64,000 nucleotides of DNA from Pisolithus tinctorius. Lineage: Eukaryota; Basidiomycota; Agaricomycetes; Boletales; Pisolithaceae. Where the stretch lies: NCBI GenBank assembly GCA_024663395.1, contig JANFAH010000017.1, positions 62,001 to 126,000 of the forward strand, in the 5' to 3' direction. The notes beneath the pieces were generated by a model. That model did not search any database, had not been told where the DNA came from, and saw only the letters and a list, made by a program, of their open reading frames with translations. Positions 19,397-32,230 of the stretch are shown here, in pieces. Position 1 is the stretch's first letter. Each line of letters begins with the position of its first letter. The position numbers and the translations under genes were made by a program.

Positions 19397-21159
19397 TCAG
19401 TGCACACAATGCTTTATGTATACAAAGCTCAGAAAATATTGTAAATAAGTTTTATCTGTGTGTCTTACAAGAATATGAATACCATATAGTACACTTCACA
19501 CATGTAAACTTGAGATAACACCCCACAGCCTTACACTAGGTGCATTGCAGTGGAGATTGGATATTGAACATGCCATACAAATTGATGATAAGCAATAGTC
19601 CCATACCCCAACATGCTACTCTTATTTGTGACCATACATAGACTTTATTGGCCTTCTGGCTTTATCAATAGTGGCTTTGCTGAAAACATCTCAGAATAAT
19701 AACTCCATAAATGGTGAAAATATCCACTTACAACAGTATGCACATGGATGTGTTGAGACTCAGTGGTTAATACCACTGGACACATTTGTGAGACATGTGA
19801 CAGTGTGGTGGCAGTTTGGATGTATATGGGACCTTGGAGATTGTCATATAAATTGCCAGACTCCAGCAATGTATATGGGCTTCTACAAAGGCAGCATGAA
19901 TTCCCAACTTCTGATGGCAAGAAATCAGGTCTCAAATTTGAAGGTTGCATAGGACTGTACAAGAGGACATGAATGTACACAATAACAAACAGATTCCAAA
20001 TTTCACAGGATTCTCCAAAGCAATAGGAGATTTCAAAAAAGACACTGGTAGGCACTGAGATACTGCAAATCAAATCATCATACTGGTTAGCAGATGGAAA
20101 CCAAGGACTTACCAAGAACAGTGAAGTGCATAAGAACTGAAATTAACTTTTTTCATTTCAGGAATTTCTTTGCTGTAGACAGTATAAATAGGACTTCCAT
20201 CATTGTGGTAAAGAATATGTCTTACACATCTGGTTTTCCTGTGCTATACCCACAAGCATGGGGCATAAATCATCCACACTTTCACCATGCTGCTGGAAGG
20301 CTGCTGCAATGTGTGCAATAACAGCATTTTGGACACCTGATTTCTGATATTTTCTGACAATCTCTGTCAGATCCTGTTGCAAATCCTTCCTTGCATCAGC
20401 ACCATCCTTGACCTGCAACTGGAAAAATAAGCATTCAAAGACAATTACACAACCTGTAATCCTGAGCTTCAGATTCAAGCAGCATCAAAAGAGATAATTT
20501 ACCAATGCCATGTTCTGCAAGTGCCATCAGGGAAGGCTGACTTGACATGGACAATGTAGGGATGGAGATGGAATAGCTTCCATGTTTGATGGATTGCTAT
20601 GACCAATCAATTCAACACATCATAGACAGCTAGGGGGAAAAAACAAATTGAAACATACCACCTGAAAAGACATCAAGAGTAAAACAGGAACCAATGTTAA
20701 AGTAGGAAAAGGAGTGACAAACCAACTGTAAAACATATGGGCAAAGAATGAGTGTGGGATGTGGAACAAACCATACATTCTGGAAATGGGTTAAAATTTG
20801 TCAGGATTTTAGAAGAGTTATGACAACTAACATGCTGATAGAGATGCAAGAGAAAAGTAAGAAAAAGGCATACTCCATGGGAAGATGGTACCTACATCCT
20901 GACACAATGTCTCAGCAATATTGTAGAGATACATGCACTGATCAAGCTCACCATCTATTTGATGAGAAGACCTTGTGAAAAGCATGCTAAATGGGCAATG
21001 TCCACAACACTCACTCTCTAAGACCCATAGGCCAAAAGTGAAATAGTAAGGATTGTGAATATACATGTTTTCCTCTAGCAGATGCTGAGACAACATCACT
21101 CACATCCTACAAATGCAAATGCAGTGGGGTAGGAGAGAAAATCACATTCAGCAACCATA
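19397..21159 (-). other. CpG-free region with minus-strand ORFs, unrecognised
   Basis: Minus-strand frames at 20115-19645 (156 residues), 20478-20200 and 21099-20827 look more protein-like than chance. The middle one includes KDGADARKDLQQDLTEIVRK and QNAVIAHIAAAFQQHGESVD, preceded by an intron-like GTAAAT...CAG. They could be exons of one decayed gene, or 3' exons of the GTPase gene beyond the minisatellite. I do not recognise the family, and a one-base frame offset near 20210 argues for decay. Confidence 0.35.
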
Positions 21160-23455
21160 CAGGGCCACCATGTTTCATCCATCCACTCACATTCTATGCA
21201 TGCAAGTCAAGCAAAGCAGTGGCAAACATAGTCAGCATGCATCCACAACCATCTGCCATGACTCCACTCACATACTATGAACCCCAATCCAACAGGTTGG
21301 GAGCAAACATGTCAGCATGCATCCACCACCATCTGCCATGACTCCACCCACATCCTAGGAACCCCAATCCAACAGGTTGGGAGTGAATATGTCAGCATGC
21401 ATCCACCACAATCTGTCATGATTCCACTCACATCCTAGGAACCCCATTCCAAGAGGTTGGGAGTGAACATGTCAGCATGCATCCACCACCATCTGCCATG
21501 ACTCCACTCACATACTATGAACCCCAATCCAACAGGTTGGGAGCAAACATGTCAGCATGCATCCACCACCATCTGCCATGACTCCACCCACATCCTAGGA
21601 ACCCCAATCCAACAGGTTGGGAGTGAATATGTCAGCATGCATCCACCACAATCTGTCATGATTCCACTCACATCCTAGGAACCCCATTCCAAGAGGTTGG
21701 GAGTGAACATGTCAGCATGCATCCACCACCATCTGCCATGACTCCACTCACTTCCTATGAACCCCAGTCCAACAGGTTGGGGGTAAACATGTCAGCATGC
21801 TTCCACCACCATCTGCCATGATTCCACTCACAAACTATGAACCCCAGTCCAACAGGGTGGGGGTGAACATGTCAGCATGCATCCACCACTATCTGCCATG
21901 ACTCCACTTACAAACTATGAACCCCAGTCCAAATGTTGGGAGTGAACATGTCAGTATGCATCCATGACTATCTGCCATGACTCCACTCACAAACTATGAA
22001 CCCCAGTCCAACAGGTTGGGAGTGAACATGTCATCATGCATCCACCACCATCTGCTATGGCTCTACTCACTTCCTATGAACCCCCAGTCCAACAGGGTGG
22101 GAGTGAACATGTCAGCATGCATCCACCACCATCTGCTATGGCTCTACTCACTTCCTATGAACCCCAGTCCAACAGGGTGGGAGTGAACATGTCAGCATGT
22201 ATCCACCACCATCTGCCATGACTCCACTCACTTCCTATGAACCCCAGTCCAACAGGGTGGGAGTGAACATGTCAGCATGCACCCACCACAATCTGCCATG
22301 ACTCCACTCACTCTCTATGAACCCCAATCCAACAGGGTGGAAGTGAACATGTCAGCATCCATCCACCACTATCTGCCATGACTCCACTCACAAACTATGA
22401 ACCCCAGTCCAACAGGGTGGGAGTGAACATGTCAGCATCCATCCACCACTATTTGCCATGACTCCACTCACAACCTATGAATCCCAATCCAATAGGGTGG
22501 GAGTGAACAGGTCAGCATGCATCCACCACCATCTGCCATGACTCCACTCACACCCTATGAACCCCAGTCCATCAGGGTGGGAGTGAACATGTCAGCATGC
22601 ATCCACCACTATCTGTCATGACTCCACTCACTCCCTATGAATCCCAGTCCAACATGTTGGGAGTGAACATGTCAGCATGTGCCCACCACCATGTGCCATG
22701 ACTCCACTCACTCCCTATGAACCCCAGTCCATCAGGGTGGGAGTGAACATGTCAGTATGCATCCATCACCCTCTGCCATAACTCCACTCACAAACTATGA
22801 ATCCCAGTCCAACAGGTTGGGAGTGAGCATGTCAGCATGCATCCACCACCATCTGCCATGACTCCACTCACAAACTACAAACCCCAGTCCACCAGGTTGG
22901 GAGTGAACATGTCAGTATGCATCCACCACCATCTGCCATGACTCCACTCACAAACTATGAACCCCAGTCCAACAGGTTGGGAGTGAACATGTCAGCATGC
23001 ATCTACCACCATCATCCATGACTCCACTCACTCCCTATGAACCCCAGTCAACAGGGTGGAGTGAACATGTCAGCATGCATCCACCACTATCTGTCATGAC
23101 TCCACTCACAAGCTATGAACCCCAGTCCAACAGGGTGGGAGTGAACATGTCAGCATGCATCCACCACAATCTGCCATGACTCCACTCACAAGCTGTGAAC
23201 CCCAGTCCAACAGGGTGGGAGTGAACATGTCAACATCCATCCACCACTATCTGCCATGACTCCACTCACAAGCTGTGAACCCCAGTCCAACAGGTTGGGA
23301 GTGAACATGTCAGCATGCATCCACCACCATCTGCCATGACTCCACTCACTCCCTATGAATCCCAGTGCAACAGGGTGGGAGTGAACATGTCAGCATGCAT
23401 CCACCACCATCTTCAATGAGTCAACTTACATTCTGTCAATCACAGTCAAACACAA
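21160..23455 (+). repeat. Minisatellite, 80-bp unit, about 28 copies
   Basis: The word GTCAGCATGC recurs every 80 bp (21311, 21391, 21471, 21551 and so on). A typical unit contains CATCCACCACCATCTGCCAT and ACCCCAGTCCAACAGGTTGG. The block 21241-21480 is repeated almost exactly at 21481-21720, so a three-unit, 240-bp higher-order repeat exists at the left end. The array has no CG. It lies directly 3' of, or in an intron of, the GTPase gene. Confidence 0.95.
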
Positions 23456-23690
23456 CAGTAACCATCACCTTCAGCATCAGTTATACTTGTACTTGCAGAA
23501 TTTCACACACCTCCTATAACCTAATTAACCTCTTGTTCACACAAAACACTGGTTGCTTACAAATGGGAACCATGTTCCAAGGGCATGTGCTAACTCATCC
23601 AGTCTAATCTGATCAGCCCCCTTGTTCATGCTTCTCTTCAATGTCCTTTCTGTAGTTAGCACCCCATAGAACTTGATTTTTACCACTCAC

Positions 23691-24895
23691 TTCATTATGG
23701 CAAATTCCATGCAGAGTCCCAAGTTTGACTGCTGTGATGATATAAGCAGTCCTTGCAGCCCTTCCTCAGTCAAAGCATTTGCTGTGCATTTCAATAGTTC
23801 TTCACACTCTGCACTGTCTTGTTCCATGCCTGAAGAGACACATGCCAATCCACAGTTTTTTTTATTCATGACCTACTTACCAGTGAGCCTCAGGTAGCTT
23901 TGAGGTGGAAACTTCAGTTCATTCAGCCACCCCTTGATCTTTTCTAGACAGCTCTTTTGCAGCTGTTTTTCGACCTCTGGTGCCTCTTTCATTGCATCAT
24001 CTACAGTTAACCCCCTTCTCATAAGCTGCTGCACTGCATCAAGATTTAAGGTGTCTGCCTTTGTTAGTAGCACAATCACAGGAACTGCACAAATCCTTAA
24101 TCTTTGCATAAAGTGTGATGTGATATTTGTGTACACATACCATGTCCTGAATCACACTCATTGAAGAACTTCCTTTCAGCAGCCATGACCATCCTATGGC
24201 TTTCATTCAAAGGAATGCAATACCTAAATCAATCACAAAGACCAGATCAGTGGACTCCCAGTGGCACTAGTCAGACATGTCCCTACCAAATTGCATGCAG
24301 TCTCTTCTCCAGTTTGGTGGACTTTGCTTGATCTGTAACAAATTTCTTCATCTCATCAAACTCTGCCTCGCTCCCCGCCTCAAATCCACATGAGTCATGG
24401 AACACATAGCGTGGGTTACTTTTAAACACTAGCTCATCTTCAATGTTATGGTAGCCACGCTGCACAAGTTCGAAAGTGAGCACGATGAAATTTCATATAT
24501 GGTGGCCTTACCCCCAATGAACCCTGCACCGCCCTAGTATCAACCTAGCAGGATGACATGTTGACAAATACAAAGCACATAACACACCTACATACCTTCT
24601 CTCCGTTTCCATCAAAGATCGCAGGTTGATCCGTAGTGTTACAGACCCGCTGTAAAACAGTTGTTTTACCCGCATTTGCTCTGCCCATGATAAGAATGCG
24701 AAAACGAGGGATGCGATCAATCTGTCTTTTGGCCTCGGTAGGATCTAAGCGATAGTTTGAAGCTGGTGTAGGGGCGACTGCATCCAGAGCAACTGGAGGA
24801 GCAGCCTCAGTGGGGAGTAATATACCAGCATCGCGACTGGGAGGTTGAGAACGCCGCAGCGAACGCCACCAGCAATAAAGAGAGCTCGGCGCCAT
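23691..24895 (-). CDS. P-loop GTPase of the expanded Agaricomycete family
   Basis: Six exons fit without a frame break: 24895-24596, 24544-24512, 24459-24287, 24223-24141, 24084-23881 and 23829-23691. All introns are short with GT..AG borders. The protein starts MAPSSLYCWWRSLRRS and has the G1 loop GRANAGKT, the G3 region HDSCGFEAGSEAEF (DxxG kept, Cys where Arg is usual) and the G4 motif LLTKADTL. The last exon ends at a good donor (GTGAGT), so further exons must exist; none was found before the minisatellite. Exons 1-2 and the start of exon 3 contain CG, whereas nearly all CG is gone from the middle of exon 3 onward. Cellular role unknown. Confidence 0.75.
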
Positions 24896-25975
24896 GGTGA
24901 TGTGAAGATGAGAAAACAGGTCTTAGGATGTCTTGAACAGTAAGCGTGCTATGGCTGTAGGGGACGATGACGGTGAAATACGAAGGGCAAGGGACTGCGG
25001 ACTCGAGTGGCGTTGAACGCTCAACTTGGCTATCTCTAGTGCACAGCCTGACACATGTGTAGACTACGACCACCAAGTTCCTGCTGGGCCGTCCCATTTC
25101 TTCTCGTCATCTGACCGAGTCCCGGTGATGCATTGGCGCAGGAAAGACTCGACCATCGGTCCTTCCTTGCTTTCTTCGATTGCTCATAGCAATGCCAGGG
25201 GAGCTTGTCCCATACTCTTCGCGGTGCCAAGCCAGCGCGGTAGGTACAATAGTTATGCTCCTGGTGAAATGTACTACCGATCTTCTCAGCGGCTTTGTGT
25301 TTCCGTGCTCGCCATCCTTCACACTAGACACTGTACCACAGTTGGGTTTCCCTAGCTTCTCCCTCGAGGATCTGCTTTCCAAAAACATTCTTCCACACTA
25401 CTCGATCGTGCAGTTGGGAAATCCACAAATAACATGTCTCTTTGCTAACCCACCCGATTTTTAGCACGAGGGCTACAAACGATCATTGACCTGACAAAGA
25501 CGCCCGCACGATGACGGGGTCAAGATCTAAACCACGCACCGACTTGCTACGACTACAGCCGTCGGTGGTGTCGACGACCATCGTTGAGCATTCCAACTCT
25601 ATTGTCACACCCTCACAATGCGGGACCCAAGCTCCGTTTCCAAAATGCATCACCAGTGAGTGCTGCGTTCTGGCTACTGCCTTATCCCCCCGCCTTATCT
25701 CCACCCAGTTGAGATCCTATCCTTCACGCTGTGGGTGACTCCAACTGATAGCCATGGAAGTGGTGGACCCTCTGGTATAAAATTTGCATGATAATCTAAT
25801 GGGACACCTATCAATCTCCATGCCATAGTCATTCATATGCCACCACGCAGTTTTCCAACTAAACATCAATAGAATACTTTTTAGAGCATCTGCCTCGGTG
25901 CTCCTTCCATTGATGGACGGTTATGTTGCTCTCTGGGAGGCGAAGACAGTCCTAAGGCCACAGATACATATCACA
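24896..25975. other. Intergenic, no supported gene
   Basis: Normal CG content. Several overlapping short ORFs on both strands lack recognisable domains. The right part may hold the promoter of the GTPase gene (starts at 24895, reads left). Confidence 0.4.
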
Positions 25976-28900
25976 TTACCCCTTCCCCACATACTCATAC
26001 TCCCTCCAGAACGACTTCATGAGAGTCTTACCGTCGGAATCAAGTGCAGGGGCCGTCAGAGCATATCGATTGTACTCACCGAGCATTTCACATAATGAGA
26101 ATTGCCCAGGTTCGAGTTCTCGTCGTATCTCTGGTGTCAGGATACACAACGAGTCGTTCATGAAGTCGATCTACGCCAAGAGGACGTGTTCTACATACTT
26201 TACGAAAGGCTTTGCCAGAGATTCAGCTTTTTGTGTTTCGGCGGCAATTGCGGTGTGCTGTGCTGTGTTTTATGCAAACGCGAGACACTTTTGACAGCGA
26301 GTGGGTGAGAACTCGACGAAGAGCACGGCTGTCGGCAATGCCGAGTGGCTGAGATGGTGAAATCCAAGGCGGAAGTGTTCCTGCGACGAGTTTACTCTGC
26401 TTGGCTCCCAGTTGGAGACGCATGCGCCTGGTTATCAGCAACAGCCGATGTAAGACGAAGGCTAGATGCGGGAGCGTATGTATAACTATGCCACGTCTCA
26501 GACGAATGAGAGAGCCTGCTATGGAAACGATGCAGCGAAAAATCACGAGCGAGGAGACATTGTCATGGTCGGTGGGTCCCTATAGCATTTTACAGAGCAA
26601 AGACCAGATGCTCCCGACGTCGACTGAATGCACAGCAGCGACCTGCCATTGGATATAAGAATGACATTGACCAAAGCGTTTTAAGTGATGACACTCACTC
26701 TGTCAGAACAATGCTTCGCGATCAGCTCCAGATAATGGTAATGTTCTTTCAATTCTGGTGAACCTCCGTATAGGTGAGGTCGATCGGTGAAGGCATCGAA
26801 GCAGCACGTTACCGAATGCTTGGTCCACTTTGAGAGTTCCTGTGGTGACACGCTACCAAACCCTGTTACTTATAATCAGAATAGGAGCTCGATACAGACC
26901 TTAAGGTGTATCAAACTTTTGCATTGACCTATCGAAAGCCGGGGCTCCTCGATTCCTTCTCCTATCACACCGAGGAGGCATGCAAAACTGTTTACAGACG
27001 GTTCCCCTGCGGCTTTCGCAACTTGCACATCGAGAGCGTCGCGTGCTACCGTAATGGTGTGATATATTTTAAGCTGAAACCGACGTCGAACAACGGATTA
27101 CCTCCCATCTGCGTCATTCATTGAATACAGTGCTGGGATTGTCTCGAGGTATGCCGAGTCCGAAATATTGGGAATCATCGAAGCTCTTTGAACAGCAAAG
27201 TAATGACATGAGGACACGTCGTTACGCGGTCTGCACCTACCGGCAGTGAGCTTCGCATGACCCTAGTCACTAATTTTATGCCTATCGGCGCAACGCTACC
27301 AGTTACTGCAAAAGTTGAGCAGGTATACACGCAGCTCAGCATGGGTTCACGTACTTCCCTAGCCGCCTCGCAAACGATAATACGTAAGAGCGGGCTTCAA
27401 CGTGCACTCTCAATGCGAGTGTGCCATTGGTTCCAGATGTTCCCGCTCCGAAACCAGGATAGGTGTAAAGGTTTCGTACATAATTTTTTAGCGCAGATAC
27501 GACCACTGTCACGACGCTACGTCCGCACGTCAGAAGCAAAGCCGAACAAGCTTTCCAGAAAGTAAATTTCACCTTCGTGGGGTAGAGTATTCTCGTAAAC
27601 ATTCAATGAGTCGAACACAACAGATCGAGTAAGTACATGTTGCCATAATCTCTGCAACGACGTATCGGAGAATGGTTCAGCAGCAACAAGACTACTCAGT
27701 ATGCTGAACACCGCTGCTGATGCCTTGGATTTCTGAGCACGGACGAGGGTACCAGGAAGACCAGTAATCGTACCAGGCGAGAAATGCGTGTAAGAAACTT
27801 ACAATAGGTGAAACGAGACAAGATTTGACGTCTCTTTTATAAGTGCATCTGACGACGGGGCTGATGGTGACTGGAGTAAATATTCGACGTATGCACGAGA
27901 TGTCTAATAAAGTTCAATCACTGGGAAATGGAAAGCAAATCCGACAAGATAACTGCCAACTCACGGTGTAATCCAACGCGTTCGTCAACTAGCCCATACG
28001 ATACAGGAAAGGAATACCGTGAGATTGTGGAAGCCGAGTTCTCTGAGCGTTTGCACTCCGGAATCTTCTTCTTCGCCCATGTCCATCCCATGCCCAGTAT
28101 CGGATTTTGGCGGTGAATATCCCTCCCCTTCCCCAAGTGCCCCCTGTCACCCTGATCCGCTGTCCCGCCGCCACTCGTGACCTGAAGTGCCGAGCATATA
28201 GCGACGTCACCACCAACCGCTCTCTTTACAAGTTCTGTACGAGAGGCCCGGGGGAAGTACTCGGGAGGTACATACATTAGAAGAAAGTACACTTCACTTA
28301 CACGTACAAGCTCAAGGTTGTCAAGTCCGCTAGTCGCGGTAGACCCAGGAAGGAAGCAAGATGAGAACAGAAGGGTAGTTTTCTTTAATGCGAACGACAG
28401 GAAGGCACCTGCAGAACCGAAGAATGAATGCAAGAAACTATTAGATGGAACGGTCAACCAGCTCGAAACGCACCTCGCATATTGGGCAGCTTCCAAAAAT
28501 GTGCGCTCATCAGAAAAAGGAAAAAATGTCGCGGGGGTGAGATGTCGTGGTACGAACCCAGTCGTCCGTCCGGTTCGTTGGTAGTTCCAAATGAAAGTTC
28601 TAATTGAATGGTCATGAGAAGGCAGTTGAGCCTCTGGCGCACCTCTTCCGGAGCGGCAGCACTGAATATTACAGCAGGGAAACGTTTCAGATTAGACACC
28701 TTCTGGAGCAATCGAAGGAACGCACTCGATGACACCTATCCGCCGATCAGCTAGGCCGTAAAGTAGGGTATCGCCTAAGTATTCCCGCTTAAGCGCTGCT
28801 GAAGAGCCTCACCGTCGACTTTGAGGGGAGAAGTGGCCAGTTGAAATATCGATGCTCGTCTTGATAATGACACCAGCCGAAGCATGTTGGAAGTCGCGCG

Positions 28901-30760
28901 TTTGGGAAACTCGCGCGAAGAGTGACCTGACCTGTACAGGTTTGGATCAGTTAGCACAGCCAAAGGGATAGTAACGTTGGCCACAAGCACGATATCTAGT
29001 AATGATTCTGCAGACGTGCCTTCGTCCCTGAAGACGCCCAGCAACTCCTTGACTTCATCGCTTCCTAATACGTCACTTTGGCCTAGCGTCCTCACAGGCG
29101 TTGACGCGCTCGCAACTCGTACCAATCGAGCGCGGATATCACATAGGCATCACAACGCAGCAGAAGCGACGATGTCATCCGAACCTAGCATATCACGATC
29201 CTGTTGTTCCCTTTCCCGTTGCCGCTTCTTGCGCTTCTTTCTCTTGCTTTCATCTTCGTGTTTGGGAGCTACTCCTTGCCACTCACCTCGGCCGTGCCGC
29301 ATGCACTCCCAGGCGATATCCCACCCCAGCTTCCCAGCCTCGTCCAATATGACTCCTGGATTCTAAGCGTCGGGGACATATGCATACGGGGAGAGGCTAT
29401 CGAGAACGGTCGGGGACACACGGGAAACATGAGTAAATGCAACTGCTAGCGAGTGACACTTCGACCGCAGCGTACCATTGTCATTAGTGCGTCCTGCTAC
29501 TGGTTTCTATTCCCCTTCATCAGTTTTTCGTCGGTTACTGTCGTGTTGACGTTGACCTCTTTCAGCGGTGTATACTTTCCGCACACACCTAAGTTCTTCC
29601 AAAATAGCTGGCCCCAATTCTACAGATTGTAAAGGCTTCAAAGCCATAGGGAAAGCTCTAATGAGCGACAAAAGATGTGACCGAAGTGGACTGAAACATC
29701 ACGTCATGCGGTGGTACAGGAAGGGACCGCGAGGAGACCGGCTCGGGCAGGCTGAGTGAAGAAAGGGCAGTAAGAAGGATGAGGATGTACGTGTGTGCTG
29801 TATGGATCTTAGTGTGATAGTTGAGAAAATCCGAAAGTAGTCGCTGAACAGCATCCATTGGCCGCATAGAAAGTGGGTGCAGCAACTAAGAAACTGAAGA
29901 TTAGTCTGTGAGGTACACCAAGACAAAATCCAGGTAAATTACTACCACTCACGCCGACAACAGCGCCCAGTAACCTCTGCAATTTGCCGCCTACTAGTTC
30001 ACGCCCAACTCTTACCAGCACGTCGAGAAAATCTATTGCCAGAGTCATGACCGACAGGTCATCCGATTGACGAACTTGACCTGCGCGCTTGACTGTGACC
30101 AATGCAAGCTCCCTCGCTTCTATCAAAGCAGACTCCGCATCACGACTAGGAGCCATGTCCCGATCGCCTGACTCAACGTTTGTGCGCGGGGTGTACAAGC
30201 ACCCCTGTTCGATCACGTCCGAGCGCCATCCATGCATCCGTCCTTTGTGGTCCGGAGTCCACCGTTGCGGTATCGCGTAAAAGAACCTTCCAACAGGACT
30301 GACAGACTTCCATTGCATCAGAGCGCACGGCCTCACAAATGGCCAGGGCAGGAGATGCCGACACGACGAAGAGAGGAAAAGCGTTGTGCTGTGGCGATTT
30401 ACTGCACAAAGACATGCAGAAAAGAGGCATGGCAGGAGGGAAAGGCCATGGTCCGTGCACACGTGCGAAAGTGCATCCAATGTGTCGAGAGGTTACCAGT
30501 AGCGAGGACGGAACGTGCTTTTGCTCGACTCGGACTCCGGTTGTCTCACACTGAACGTCCTTGTCCCCGAGTTACTGAATTCAAGTAATGGCATAACCTT
30601 GGTTGCTTCAGTCATGCGCAATCCGAGCCCAGGTAGGGTGAACATCCCGAAAGTGTGGTAGACATCTTCCAACTGCGTCATTCATACACATGAGCAGGGA
30701 TATCAGACGTTACTCACATTTATGCGGAATGGCTGGACTAGTAAGGCTTTGGCTAGTGAT
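25976..30760 (-). pseudogene. Urb2/Npa2-like ribosome biogenesis gene, degenerate
   Basis: Pieces of one long multi-exon minus-strand gene can be read. They are LEDVYHTFGMFTLPGLGL (near 30670), EARELALVTVKRAGQVRQ (30120-29945), ARLVRVASASTPVRTLGQ (29140-28930), LQRLWQHVLTRSVVFDSL (27680-27525), DAFTDRPHLYGGSPELKEHY (26840-26720), and RGIVIHTLPHLAFVLHRLL with the C-terminus SLCILTPEIRRELEPGQ...YVGKG (26540-25976). From memory this fits Urb2, a nucleolar factor for 27S pre-rRNA processing. A TAG interrupts VLLA*IDFMND near 26168, a frameshift lies near 26250, and no start codon was found before NTH1. Hence it is probably dead, unless these are sequence errors. Confidence 0.55.
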
Positions 30761-30828
30761 TATTTGGTGTCGCTCGTGTAGGGGCTATTCTCTTGTTTTG
30801 GCTTCTCATTTGTGTTTTGTCCACGACG

Positions 30829-32230
30829 ATGTCTGCTATTAGAAGGGTGGCTTCGGAACGTGTAACGAGGCTGTCAGCCAAGTCGAGTCCATATCATACC
30901 GCGGTCACACTCTACGAGGCACAGGGCACCCCAGGAGCATCCACGACGCGCCGTCGGACTCGCCGTGTCAAACGGGAGAATGTAGAGCTCAATGACCAAG
31001 AAGGTTCAGACGATGCGCTCCCAGCAGCAGCCAAAAAGAAGAAGGCGAAGGTCGTGAAGACAGCAACATCAGTGGCAACGACAGAGACCAAGTCCAGGTC
31101 ACCCAAGAAACCGAAAGCAATACCCCAGAGTTTAGACGTACCTCATCCGGCCCCGGAGCGATGGAAAGAGGCATACGATGAAATCAAGGAAATGCGCTCA
31201 AGGATAACAGCCCCGGTGGATACGATGGGTTGCGACCAGGCGCAATGGAAAGAACAAGACCCAAAGGTACGTCCGTTCATCACGTCCCAGCTGTCCAGCT
31301 ACTGCGTGAACGATGTCTTACTTACTCCAAAAGTAGAACAGGCGCTTCGCTACACTCATTTCTCTGATGCTTTCGTCGCAGACAAAGGACGAGGTCACGG
31401 ATGCCGCAGTGGCCAAACTACGTATTGCAGTAGGCGGCTCACTTTCTGTAGACGCTGTCATAGCTGCAGAGGAGGCTACCGTTTCAGAGGCAATATCCAA
31501 GGTTGGATTCTGGAGACGGAAAACACAGTGCGTGTGCACTTGCTTCCTTGGGACCACATGCTAAATATGCGATAGGTATATTAAGCAGGCAGCCCAACGA
31601 CTGCGTGACGACTTCGATTCGGACGTACCGAAGACGGTCGACGAACTGTGTTCGCTCCCGGGTGTTGGACCCAAAATGGCGTTTCTCGCACTTCAAGTAG
31701 CATGGAACCTGTAAGGTGCTCCGACCGCTGCCCTTTCATCTATGTGATAACGTTCCCAAGAAATCTCGGAATTGGGGTGGATGTTCATGTTCATAGAATA
31801 ACCAACCGATTGGGTTGGCATCAACGGCCGACGAAAAATCCCGAGGAGACGAGGTGTGTATCGCAAACGACTCTCTTTCCAGAGATCGTATTTCCGTTTG
31901 ACATGCATCATCCACAGACTGAATCTACAATCCTGGTTACCCAAAGAACTCCACGGCGAGATCAATCATATGCTTGTTGGTTTTGGACAAGTAAGTGGCT
32001 TTCTTTGTGGTGCACTGGCGTTGTGAAGCTCATTTTCGCGTACCATCCCTCAGACGGTGTGCCTCCCTGTCGGCCCGAAATGTGACTTGTGCACGTTGAG
32101 CTCAGCTGGATTGTGTCCAAGTGCGCAAAGCAAGAAATTGTCCAAGCGTGGTGGCCGAAACTCAGCCTCTACTAGTCGCGTTGAATTAGACCCCGGACCA
32201 AAGGTCGAGATCGAGGTGGAGAACTCATGA
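30829..32230 (+). CDS. NTH1: Endonuclease III homologue (bifunctional DNA glycosylase/AP lyase)
   Basis: Six exons give 368 residues with every phase matching: 30829-31266, 31337-31527, 31576-31710, 31761-31853, 31918-31990 and 32054-32230. The enzyme removes oxidised pyrimidines and nicks AP sites. The N-terminus [20 protein letters not shown] is Arg/Ser-rich and could be a mitochondrial presequence. An upstream in-frame ATG at 30793 would add a hydrophobic stretch and is less likely. The core shows [19 protein letters not shown], the helix-hairpin-helix [17 protein letters not shown] with the catalytic Lys, and [15 protein letters not shown] with the catalytic Asp. The 4Fe-4S Cys follow the pattern CX6CX2CX7C. 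A decayed partial copy lies at 37490-37950. Confidence 0.94.

Noticed and set aside
19645..20115. 156-codon minus ORF as a firm gene
   Set aside because: Open but without recognisable domain in CpG-free repeat DNA. Listed only as part of an unresolved region.
21160..23455. Regular repeats considered as a CRISPR-like array
   Set aside because: The whole 80-bp unit is conserved with no unique spacers. It is a minisatellite in a eukaryotic genome.
26325..26400. tRNA-like text (GCCGAGTGGCTGAGATGGTG)
   Set aside because: It lies in the antisense of the Urb2-like exon. No matching T arm or acceptor stem was found.
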